From an uncultured Muribaculaceae bacterium (GTDB taxonomy: Bacteria > Bacteroidota > Bacteroidia > Bacteroidales > Muribaculaceae), in NCBI GenBank assembly GCA_910584125.1, contig CAJTXU010000012.1:8573-72572 (forward strand): a DNA stretch of 64,000 nucleotides, in the 5' to 3' direction. A program made the translations under genes and the position numbers. Shown here one piece after another: positions 1-9,124 of this stretch. The stretch's first letter is position 1. Every line of letters starts with the position of its first letter. Under the pieces are notes generated by a model. That model made no database searches. It was not told the origin of the DNA and worked only from the letters and a program-made list of their open reading frames with translations.

Positions 1-32
1 TGCTCAACTACTCGCTCAAGCTCGTGAAATAA
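1..32 (+). CDS. C-terminal end of a gene entering from the left (partial)
   Basis: Reading frame 3 gives nine residues ending LNYSLKLVK followed by a TAA at 30-32. Too little remains to name the product; alternating polar and hydrophobic residues would fit the last strand of an outer-membrane barrel, but that is a guess. No terminator hairpin follows directly; a short GATGCAT repeat lies at 45-60. Confidence 0.3.
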   Translation, partial: LNYSLKLVK

Positions 33-266
33 GCGATGGGTTGATGCATGATGCATGATGCGGGGGGCTTGGTTTTGATTTGTAATTCATGATATGAATC
101 GAGCCATTAAAGTATATGTGGACTGAATCAGAATTTAAGCCGTCTAATAAATCGGATTTAGATTTAATGGTAAAATATGTTAATGTAAATTCTAATTCGT
201 ATAATACTGTTAAAATGAGTTAAAATATAGTAATATTTTTATGTTTTACAGCAGTATTTAAAAAAT

Positions 267-362
267 ATTTTGTAATTTTGCATTGAGTTTTTCATGGTAT
301 TAGATTTTAAGGTTAACGCAAGATTGGTTGTCGGGATGACAATCAATTTTTTTTGTGCCTAT
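267..362 (+). ncRNA. Candidate small RNA unit, copy 1 of a 96-bp perfect repeat
   Basis: Identical over 96 bp to 15798-15893, with weaker similarity continuing about 55 bp upstream. It holds a -7 box TAATTTTG at 273-280 and, about 45 nt later, a hairpin with arms ATTGGTTGTC (323-332) and GACAATCAAT (338-347), loop GGGAT, followed by eight T. A transcript would run from about 286 to 354, roughly 70 nt. No open reading frame is apparent. The conserved stretch between promoter and hairpin (around TCATGGTATTAG) reminds me of small conserved Bacteroidales RNA motifs, but I cannot confirm a family name. The rest of 33-266 is AT-rich and I see no gene in it. Confidence 0.5.
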
Positions 363-384
363 CCGTAGCAACTTAGAGTGCTGT

Positions 385-421
385 AAAAAATCGCCCCCGC
401 GCAGTCACTGCGCGGGGGCGA
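385..421 (-). terminator. Intrinsic terminator of the amylase gene
   Basis: Perfect 14-bp stem (391-404 with 408-421, loop TCA), very GC rich. On the minus strand it is followed by six T (A-run at 385-390). It lies about 65 nt past the amylase stop codon. Confidence 0.85.
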
Positions 422-486
422 CGGGTCTAAATCTTCTAAATCTTATTATTAATCCTCAAAATCTTATGAATTTAACTGGATAAATC

Positions 487-3477
487 TCAGAGTAGAATTT
501 TCTTTCCGTTCACGATGTACATGCCTCGGGGCAGCTCGACGCTGTTGAGACCGACGTGGAGGTCGACGGTGAATGTCATGCCGTCCACGCGGGCGATGCC
601 GAGCGTGCAGGCGTCGGGTGTCTCGACCATGAGTCTGCCGTCGCGGACGCCGATGCGAATGTCGCTGACGGTGACCTGCTCGATACCGGTCACGTGGCCG
701 CCCGTGAAACCGTCGGCGTTGTAGATGCCGCGGTGGTGGAGCTCCATGTCTTTGGTCTGAGAGCCGCCGTTATTGCTGAAATTCACCATCATCTTCGGAT
801 TCGCGTCGGTGGCGGTGACGGAATACGTGTAGTATCCGGTCTGCGGATCGAGCGTCATCGGTTTGCCGGGCCAGTTGCCGCCGGTGTAGTTCTTGTCGCC
901 GTGGGCCGCATCCCAGATCCATGTCGTGACGCTTCCCCAGTTGCTCTGGGAGTTGTCGAAGTAAATGGTATAGGAAGTGGGGTCGGTCGGGTCGATCGGG
1001 TTGTCGGGGATCTCGCCAGCACCCTCGATGGTCTTGACATAACCGCTGGCGTTATAGTAACCGCCATTGACGAACGCGAAGCCGTCTTTTGTCACCTGGT
1101 TGTTGCCGGCGTTGCTGAAGATCACCTTGGCGTCGGTCGGAATCTTGTCCGTGCCTGTGTATGTCCACTTGTAGACATTGTTGCCGAGATAGGTGAGGTT
1201 CTGTCCGGGCCATGAGCCTCCGGTATAGTTGGCTCCCGAGCTCCAGATCCATGCGGTGACGGGATTCCAGGAATCATGTTCGAAGAACACAGCCTGCTCG
1301 CCTTCTGCCATCGCGGGCTCCACGACGGGATCCGGTTCCTCGCGGTCGCCGCTCACATTGCCTCCACCGCCGCCGCCGCCGTTGGGCTTCTCGGTCCATG
1401 TCTCGTCGGGCATTGTCTCGTCGGGCCAAGTCTCCCAGGGCTGGTCGACCGAAGCGGTGTCGAAGAGATACTTGCCGTCATCGCCGATCTTGCCGGTGCC
1501 GTTGAGCACGTAGACGCGCATGTTGCCCTTGCCCGAGCATGTGGCGGTGAGTTTGCCGTCGGTCACGGTCTTGACGTCGCCAGTCACGGCGTCGACATAT
1601 GTGCCGTTCAGGATGCCGGTGAAAGTAGCGTCGCCGCTGATGGTCACCAGAGCGTAGGAGTCGGTGTTGGCGTCGGTGTAGCGGCGCTTGAAGGCCATGT
1701 CGCCCGAGCAGCCCTCGTTGCTGTACTGACCCTTGCGCAGCGCGGGCACGGCGGCGCGAATCTTGTTGAGGCGCTGGATGTGGCGCGCCAGGGGATACGA
1801 CAGAGTAGAGGCAAGGTTGCCGGTGGCGCCGTTGTATTCGGCGAAGTCGGTGACATTGACGTCACCCTCGATGTAGCCTCCGAAGTATGCGCGGCCCGTC
1901 TCCTTGAGGGCGAGGATGGCGCCCTTGTCGATATCCTTGCCTTTCTGGAACTCGACCTCCGAACCGTAATAGATGCAGGGGATTCCGCGGAAGGTGAACA
2001 TCAGCGAGAGGTTCTCGGCCCATGTCTCCTGGTCGCCGCGGAAGCGGTAGTTGCTGTCGGGGGCGTAGTCGTGCGAGTCGACGTAGACCACATTATAGGT
2101 AGCGTCGTTGTAGAGGTAGTCCTGAGAGCGGACACCGTAGGCTCCTTTGGCCGAGTTGAAATTCCAGTGCATCGCGAAGTCGATGACGTTCAGACCGGAG
2201 TGGTCGGTATAGTCGGGCGTATGGTAATTGTTTCCCTCGAGCAGATGGTTGTTGCTGCGGCGCAGTATGGCGTCGGAGTGTCCCTTGTCGTCGACGGCCG
2301 ACTGGAGCACGGACTCCCAGTTGGTGTGTCCGCTCACGGTCTCATAGTCGTGAGAACCCTCCGTGGCGGTCGGAATGGCCACGACGTCGTCCCACGACGC
2401 GGGGTTCATGTCCCAGGGGTAGTCTTTGTTTTCCTTCCACGTGTAGTAGCAGGGGGAGCAGTTGTAGTTGTCGCCGCGGTAGATGACCTCCATCGAGCGG
2501 GCACACACCTCGCCGTACATGAAGAAAGGCGTGTCGCCGCGTTTGGCCTTGGCCTCGGGGCTGTCGGCGGCGGCGAGGAACTGCGGGAGGAACATCTTGT
2601 TGAACGCCAGACGCGGGATGTGTCCGGCCGTATCGATGCGGAAGCCGTCGACACCCATCTTGATGAAGCGCGAGTAGCAGTCGACGAGATATTCGGTCAC
2701 GGCGGGGTTCTCAGTGTTGAGGTCGACGCAGTCGCCTGCGATCTGACCCCACCAGCGCGAGGGGTCGTCCCAGTCGAACCATGCCTTGTGGTGCCAGTAG
2801 TTGTGGCTGTCATGGTTGACATAGTCGGAATTCTTCATCAGGTTCAGGCGCGAGGCATATTGCTCGGCGGGCTTCATCGAGAGGTAGTTGTCGGGCAGGC
2901 GGCCGCCGGTGCTCTCGGTCATCGGAATCATCGACTCGTTGATGAGCGCGAGGTTCTTCGAGTAGTCCTTGTGGAACTGCGGGCAGAGTCTGGCCTCGCC
3001 GAAATTGCCGGTGTGCTGCAGCACGATGTCGAGGATCAGCTTCATGCCACGGGCGTGCACGGCGTCGATGAGGTCCTGGAACGCTACGTCGGCGCCTGCG
3101 GCGTCAGCGTCTTTCGACACATAGCGGTGGTCGATCTTCGAGAAGTCGAGCGCGTGATAACCGTGATAGTCAAGGCCTGAGCCGTTCTCCACGATGGGCG
3201 TGATCCAGACGGCGGTGAATCCGAGTGCCTTGATGTAGTCGAGCTTGTCGATCAGGCCCTTGAAGTCCCCGCGCCATTCGGGGTCGTTGATGTTGTTGAC
3301 GCCGTCCCAGCAGTAGACGTTGTTCTGCGGGTCGCCGTCATAGAAGCGTGTGGTCATCGCGAAGTAGATAGTCTCGTCGCGGAAGTCGGTGCGGTCGCCC
3401 ACGAAGGTGCCAGCCGAGGCGGCAAAAGCCGACGAAGCAAGCAACGCCGCGCATAATGCCTTGGGAATCATTTCCAT
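487..3477 (-). CDS. Secreted GH13 alpha-amylase with two starch-binding modules
   Basis: This 996-residue protein is a secreted starch-degrading enzyme. A signal peptide occupies about residues 1-22 (hydrophobic core, AASA cleavage region). The GH13 barrel fills about 35-640; the three catalytic acids are visible as D282 in DGFRID, E323 in YGEVCARS and D470 in VDSHD. A Gly-rich linker near 705-715 leads to two related modules, about 728-815 and 835-925, each with the W-x-W and NYTGGxWPG pattern of CBM26-like starch-binding domains. The last 60 residues form a small tail ending GMYIVNGKKILL, similar in style to type IX secretion sorting tails and to tails on three other proteins in this window. 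It stands alone with its own promoter and terminator. The exact linkage specificity cannot be read from the sequence. Confidence 0.93.
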   Translation of the reverse strand: MEMIPKALCAALLASSAFAASAGTFVGDRTDFRDETIYFAMTTRFYDGDPQNNVYCWDGVNNINDPEWRGDFKGLIDKLDYIKALGFTAVWITPIVENGSGLDYHGYHALDFSKIDHRYVSKDADAAGADVAFQDLIDAVHARGMKLILDIVLQHTGNFGEARLCPQFHKDYSKNLALINESMIPMTESTGGRLPDNYLSMKPAEQYASRLNLMKNSDYVNHDSHNYWHHKAWFDWDDPSRWWGQIAGDCVDLNTENPAVTEYLVDCYSRFIKMGVDGFRIDTAGHIPRLAFNKMFLPQFLAAADSPEAKAKRGDTPFFMYGEVCARSMEVIYRGDNYNCSPCYYTWKENKDYPWDMNPASWDDVVAIPTATEGSHDYETVSGHTNWESVLQSAVDDKGHSDAILRRSNNHLLEGNNYHTPDYTDHSGLNVIDFAMHWNFNSAKGAYGVRSQDYLYNDATYNVVYVDSHDYAPDSNYRFRGDQETWAENLSLMFTFRGIPCIYYGSEVEFQKGKDIDKGAILALKETGRAYFGGYIEGDVNVTDFAEYNGATGNLASTLSYPLARHIQRLNKIRAAVPALRKGQYSNEGCSGDMAFKRRYTDANTDSYALVTISGDATFTGILNGTYVDAVTGDVKTVTDGKLTATCSGKGNMRVYVLNGTGKIGDDGKYLFDTASVDQPWETWPDETMPDETWTEKPNGGGGGGGNVSGDREEPDPVVEPAMAEGEQAVFFEHDSWNPVTAWIWSSGANYTGGSWPGQNLTYLGNNVYKWTYTGTDKIPTDAKVIFSNAGNNQVTKDGFAFVNGGYYNASGYVKTIEGAGEIPDNPIDPTDPTSYTIYFDNSQSNWGSVTTWIWDAAHGDKNYTGGNWPGKPMTLDPQTGYYTYSVTATDANPKMMVNFSNNGGSQTKDMELHHRGIYNADGFTGGHVTGIEQVTVSDIRIGVRDGRLMVETPDACTLGIARVDGMTFTVDLHVGLNSVELPRGMYIVNGKKILL

Positions 3478-3536
3478 AAAGAAAGTTAAATTGTATTGGA
3501 TAAGGTTAAACTTAATTTACGCCAGGTAAATTTTTA

Positions 3537-3544
3537 CAAAGTTA
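3537..3544 (-). promoter_or_regulatory. -7 promoter box of the amylase gene
   Basis: Minus-strand TAACTTTG matches the Bacteroidetes TAnnTTTG -7 consensus, 60 bp upstream of the amylase ATG. No clean TTTG is seen at -33. Confidence 0.6.
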
Positions 3545-3593
3545 GTAAAAAAAATCGGTATGGCGTAAATAAAGTTCTGTTTTTTGCATGGAA

Positions 3594-3634
3594 AATCCCG
3601 TCCGGAGCCGCGGAGCCGCGGACCGGACGGGATT
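3594..3634. terminator. Hairpin terminator downstream of aspA, probably bidirectional
   Basis: A 12-bp stem AATCCCGTCCGG / CCGGACGGGATT encloses a GC-rich loop that itself contains a direct repeat of AGCCGCGG. T-runs occur on both sides (four T on the minus strand, six on the plus). It lies 30 bp past the aspA stop. Confidence 0.75.
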
Positions 3635-3664
3635 TTTTCTCTGCCGTCGGATAGGCCGGGGCGT

Positions 3665-5098
<1,434 letters not shown>

Positions 5099-5194
5099 GT
5101 TTTTCAGAATTTAATGTGTCTAAATTTAAGGTGGTTGCCGGCGGCGGGGCGTCGCGGCCAAAGGGCCGTGGCGCGTGCCGTTCCGTCAATTCGG

Positions 5195-5226
5195 CAAAGT
5201 TAGCCATATATTTCTGACAATCCAAA
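5195..5226 (-). promoter_or_regulatory. Promoter of aspA
   Basis: On the minus strand, TTTG (5223-5226), 20-nt spacer, TAACTTTG (5195-5202): a perfect Bacteroidetes -33/-7 promoter. It predicts a leader of about 90 nt before the aspA start. I saw no equivalent plus-strand promoter for the divergent transporter gene in this 277-bp gap. Confidence 0.8.
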
Positions 5227-5375
5227 TCTTCTAAGGTTTTTTAATAGATGTTTAATAACATATAGTGCGAATCGAACAAAGCGGCCTGAATTCCGATTAT
5301 ATGTTAAGGAGTGTAAAACCGGGGGCTGCGTTGCCGTCCGTCTCCGACTTGAATCGAACCTGAAAATAACACGGC

Positions 5376-6677
5376 ATGATTATCCAGTTATTGTTTGTAT
5401 TGACGGCCATTATAGTAGGTGCCCGTCTCGGCGGCATCGGCCTTGGAGTGATGGGAGGCGTCGGCCTCGCCATCCTCGTGTTTGTATTCGGACTCGAGCC
5501 GACGTCGCCGCCCATTGACGTGATGCTGATGATCGCGGCGGTCATCTCGGCGGCCGCGGCCATGCAGGCCGCGGGCGGCCTCGACTGGCTGGTGCGCGTG
5601 GCCGAGAAGCTGCTGCGCAAGAATCCGTCGCAGGTCACGATCATCAGCCCGCTTGTGACGTATTTCTTCACGTTCGTGGCCGGCACGGGCCATGTGGCCT
5701 ATTCGGTGCTTCCGGTCATCGCCGAGGTGGCGCGCGAGACCAAGATCCGCCCCGAGCGCCCGCTCGGCATCGCCGTCATCGCCTCGCAGCAGGCCATAAC
5801 CGCGAGCCCCATCTCGGCTGCCACGGTGGCCCTGCTCGGACTGCTCACCGGATTCGACATCACCCTCTTCGACATCCTGAAGGTCACCATCCCGGCCACG
5901 CTGGTGGGCGTGCTGGTGGGAGCGTTCCTCTCGAAACGCGTCGGCAAGGAACTCATGGAGGACCCCGAGTATCTGCGCCGCGTCGAGCAGGGCATGATCA
6001 AGGAGAACGCCCTTGAGTTCAACAAGATCAAGAACACGAGGACGGCCATCATCTCGGTGGTGCTCTTCATGGTGGCCACGGTGCTCATCGTGCTGTTCGG
6101 CTCGATCCCGTCGATGCGGCCGGCATGGAACGGCGTCTCGATGGAGATGCCCGCGCTGATTGAGATCCTGATGCTCTGCGCCTGCGCCGTCATCCTGATT
6201 GTGTCGAAGACCAACGGCATAGCCCCGACGCAGGGCAGCGTCTTCATAGCCGGAATGCAGGCCGTGATAGCCATCTTCGGCATCGCCTGGATGGGCGACA
6301 CGTTCATCAACGGCAACATCACGGTGCTCACCGAGTCGATCAAGGGCATCGTGACCGACATGCCGTGGCTCTTCGCCCTGGCGCTCTTCGTCATGTCAAT
6401 CCTGCTCTACAGCCAGGCGGCGACCGTCAGGGCCATCATGCCGCTGGGCGTGGCGCTCGGACTCAGCCCATGGATGCTGATAGCGCTCTTCCCGGCGGTG
6501 AACGGATACTTCTTCATCCCCAACTACCCGACGCTCGTGGCGGCCATCAACTTCGACCGCACCGGCACGACGCGCATCGGCAAGTATATCCTGAACCATT
6601 CGTTCATGATGCCGGGAATGGTGGCCACTATCGTGGCCGTCTGCACGGGCCTGCTGCTGATACAGTTCTATCAGTAG
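5376..6677 (+). CDS. dcuB: Anaerobic C4-dicarboxylate transporter, DcuA/DcuB family
   Basis: A 433-residue inner-membrane carrier, length and hydrophobic profile as in the Dcu family. About ten to twelve membrane segments can be seen from residue 1 to 432. Characteristic family segments include AGTGHVAYSVLPVIAEVA near residue 105-122 and ASQQAITASPISAATVALLG near 135-155. Expected role: exchange of external aspartate or fumarate for succinate during fumarate respiration. It is first in a plus-strand run with asparaginase (51 bp downstream) and a porin (32 bp after that), and is divergent from aspA. DcuA and DcuB cannot be told apart reliably by eye, so the symbol is a family-level choice. Confidence 0.88.
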   Translation: MIIQLLFVLTAIIVGARLGGIGLGVMGGVGLAILVFVFGLEPTSPPIDVMLMIAAVISAAAAMQAAGGLDWLVRVAEKLLRKNPSQVTIISPLVTYFFTFVAGTGHVAYSVLPVIAEVARETKIRPERPLGIAVIASQQAITASPISAATVALLGLLTGFDITLFDILKVTIPATLVGVLVGAFLSKRVGKELMEDPEYLRRVEQGMIKENALEFNKIKNTRTAIISVVLFMVATVLIVLFGSIPSMRPAWNGVSMEMPALIEILMLCACAVILIVSKTNGIAPTQGSVFIAGMQAVIAIFGIAWMGDTFINGNITVLTESIKGIVTDMPWLFALALFVMSILLYSQAATVRAIMPLGVALGLSPWMLIALFPAVNGYFFIPNYPTLVAAINFDRTGTTRIGKYILNHSFMMPGMVATIVAVCTGLLLIQFYQ

Positions 6678-6728
6678 CCCCGGCGCCCCGCAACACCGAA
6701 CATTCAAACCCCTTAAACCATATATGAT

Positions 6729-7796
6729 ATGAAAAGCATCAAGACTCTCGGCATGATTGCCGTAATGCTTGTGGCCGGCGTCGCGTCGGCATTCGCGCAG
6801 CAGAAACCCCATGTCTACATTCTCGCCACGGGCGGCACGATAGCCGGCACCGGCGCCTCGGCCACGGCCTCGGGCTACACGGCCGGACAGGTGGCCATCC
6901 AGTCGCTCATCGACGCCGTCCCGCAGATCAAGGACGTGGCCGACGTCACCGGCGAACAGATCGTCAACATCGGCTCGCAGGATATGAACGACCAGGTATG
7001 GCTCACCCTGGCAAAGCGCATCAACGAGCTTCTGGCCACCGACGCCGTCGACGGCATCGTGATCACCCACGGAACCGACACGATGGAGGAGACCGCCTAC
7101 TTCCTCAACCTCACCGTCCACAGCGACAAGCCCGTGGTGCTGACAGGCGCCATGCGTCCGTCGACGGCCATGAGCGCCGACGGCCCGCTAAACCTCTATA
7201 ACTCGGTTGTCACCGCGGCCGACCCGTCGAGCAAGGGACGCGGCGTGATGGTGGTGATGAACGGCATCATTCTCGGAGCGCACGGCACTCAGAAGATGAA
7301 CACCGTCGACGTGCAGACATTTCAGGATCCCGACGGCGGCAAGCTCGGATACATCTACAACAGCAAGCCCTATTACATCCTCTCGACGTTCAAAAAGCAC
7401 ACCACTGAGTCGGTGTTCGACGTCACCAATCTCGACAAGCTTCCCAAGGTGGGCATCGTATACGCCTACAGCAACATCGAGGCCGACATCATGACTCCGT
7501 TCCTCGACAAGGCCAACGGCTACCAGGGTGTGATCCATGCAGGCCTGGGCAACGGCAACTATCATAAGAACATCTTCCCGACGCTGCTCGAGGCCCGCAA
7601 ACAGGGCATCATCGTGGTTCGTTCGAGCCGCGTGCCCACCGGCCCGACCACTCTCTATGACGAGGTCGACGACGCCAAGTATCAGTTTGTGGCCTCGTGG
7701 GAGCTCAACCCTCAGAAAGCCCGCGTGCTCCTGATGCTCGCGCTCACCAAGACCAACGACTGGCAGCAGATCCAGAAGTATTTCGAAGAATATTGA
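6729..7796 (+). CDS. ansB: Periplasmic type II L-asparaginase
   Basis: Hydrolyses asparagine to aspartate and ammonia. A signal peptide is clear (residues 1-23, ending ASAFA before QQKP), placing it in the periplasm as expected of type II enzymes. The first active-site motif ILATGGTIAG holds the nucleophile T37; the second, HGTDTMEETAYFL, starts at residue 114. The length of 355 residues is normal. It lies between the dicarboxylate transporter and a porin gene, so aspartate made in the periplasm can be taken up next door and cleaved by AspA. Confidence 0.95.
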   Translation: MKSIKTLGMIAVMLVAGVASAFAQQKPHVYILATGGTIAGTGASATASGYTAGQVAIQSLIDAVPQIKDVADVTGEQIVNIGSQDMNDQVWLTLAKRINELLATDAVDGIVITHGTDTMEETAYFLNLTVHSDKPVVLTGAMRPSTAMSADGPLNLYNSVVTAADPSSKGRGVMVVMNGIILGAHGTQKMNTVDVQTFQDPDGGKLGYIYNSKPYYILSTFKKHTTESVFDVTNLDKLPKVGIVYAYSNIEADIMTPFLDKANGYQGVIHAGLGNGNYHKNIFPTLLEARKQGIIVVRSSRVPTGPTTLYDEVDDAKYQFVASWELNPQKARVLLMLALTKTNDWQQIQKYFEEY

Positions 7797-7828
7797 TCAA
7801 GGCAACTTAACCAAACATTGAGACAGGT

Positions 7829-9043
7829 ATGAGACACATCCATATTGTTTTAGCGGCAGGCGCGCTGCTCGTTCCGGGCAGCCTCTGGGCACAGCAGGAA
7901 AAGACCAATGATTTCCGCACCGACGACGAGAAGGGCCTGGTGGAGGAGATCTTCAAGATCGAGAAGAAGACCGACAAGTTCAACCTCTTCCTCGACATGC
8001 ACGCCGACTTCGACGCCGGCTGGACGGGCTGCAACTTCGACGAGGGCAAGTTCCGCTTCCAGCAGCTGCGCGTGGAGGCCAAGGGCGACATCAACAACTG
8101 GCTGAGCTACCGTTACCGTCAGCGCCTCAACAAGGGCGACGACCCCAACGGATACCGCGACAACCTGCTCGGCAGCATTGACATCGCGGGCATCGGCCTG
8201 AAGTTCAACAAGTGGTCGCTCTTCCTCGGCAAGCAGTGCGCTTCCTACGGCGGCATCGAGTTCGACCTCAACCCGATCGAGATCTACCAGTATTCGGACA
8301 TGGTGGACTATATGGACAACTTCATGACCGGTGTGAACGTGGCCTATAACTTCACGCCGGGCCAGCAGCTGCAGTTCCAGGTGCTCAACTCGCTGAACAC
8401 GACTTCCAAGGCGATGTATGGCGACTACGAGAAGGCCAAGCTTCCGCTGGTGTATACGCTCAACTGGAACGGCAACTTCAGCGACGTCTACAAGACGCGC
8501 TGGTCGGCGTCGTTCATGAACGAGACCAAGGGCGAGCACATGTGGTATTTCGCTCTGGGCAACGACTTCAACATCAGCGACAAGGTCCAGCTCTATTTCG
8601 ACTGGATGTACTCGCTCGAGGGTGTTGACCGCAAGGGCATCATCACGAACATAGTCGCTCCGAACGGCTGGAACCGCAAGGCCGCCAAGACCGAAATCAT
8701 GTCGTTCATCCTGCATGCCAACTACCGTTTCCATCCGGCGTGGAATCTCTTCGGCAAGTTCATGTATGAGAACGAGGGTGTCTACAAGACGAACACGATG
8801 GACGTTCTCGACGCCCAGGGCAACGAGACTCCGGTGGAGCTCCGCAAGGGCAAATACCGCACGGCGCTCGGTTATATCGGCGGCGTGGAGTATTATCCTT
8901 TCAAAGACCGCAACCTGCACTTCTTCCTGGCCTACGTAGGGCGCAACTATCTCTACACGGCCAAGGCGCAGGCGTTCGGCGCCCGTCACGAGAACACCAA
9001 CAACATCCAGGTCGGCTTCATCTGGCACATGCCTGTGTTCTGA
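7829..9043 (+). CDS. Outer-membrane porin (OprO/OprP-like beta-barrel)
   Basis: A 404-residue protein with a signal peptide (residues 1-20, cleaved near SLWAQQ) and many alternating amphipathic strands rich in aromatic residues, ending in phenylalanine (WHMPVF), the usual last residue of outer-membrane barrels. Segments such as FLGKQCASYGGIEFDLNP fit the phosphate-selective-porin-like family of Bacteroidetes. Its place 32 bp after the asparaginase suggests it passes amino acids or dicarboxylates into the periplasm for the module; substrate is inferred from context only. Confidence 0.75.
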   Translation: MRHIHIVLAAGALLVPGSLWAQQEKTNDFRTDDEKGLVEEIFKIEKKTDKFNLFLDMHADFDAGWTGCNFDEGKFRFQQLRVEAKGDINNWLSYRYRQRLNKGDDPNGYRDNLLGSIDIAGIGLKFNKWSLFLGKQCASYGGIEFDLNPIEIYQYSDMVDYMDNFMTGVNVAYNFTPGQQLQFQVLNSLNTTSKAMYGDYEKAKLPLVYTLNWNGNFSDVYKTRWSASFMNETKGEHMWYFALGNDFNISDKVQLYFDWMYSLEGVDRKGIITNIVAPNGWNRKAAKTEIMSFILHANYRFHPAWNLFGKFMYENEGVYKTNTMDVLDAQGNETPVELRKGKYRTALGYIGGVEYYPFKDRNLHFFLAYVGRNYLYTAKAQAFGARHENTNNIQVGFIWHMPVF

Positions 9044-9071
9044 TCCCGTCAATCGCACATTCCTGAAATAC

Positions 9072-9105
9072 CGGAGGCGTGGAAACACCAGTTTCCACGC
9101 CTCCG
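9072..9105. terminator. Shared hairpin between convergent genes
   Basis: Perfect 15-bp stem (9072-9086 with 9091-9105), loop ACCA. It sits in the 81-bp gap between the porin and the convergent GLUG-repeat gene and can serve both. T-runs are short, so it is a weaker intrinsic terminator. Confidence 0.65.
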
Positions 9106-9124
9106 TTTACTGTAGTGTTCGGTT

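Noticed and set aside
1276..3180. Long plus-strand open frame (634 aa) opposite the amylase
   Set aside because: Val/Asp/Gly-rich shadow of a GC-rich gene; no homology pattern or start signals, and the minus strand encodes a recognisable GH13 enzyme.
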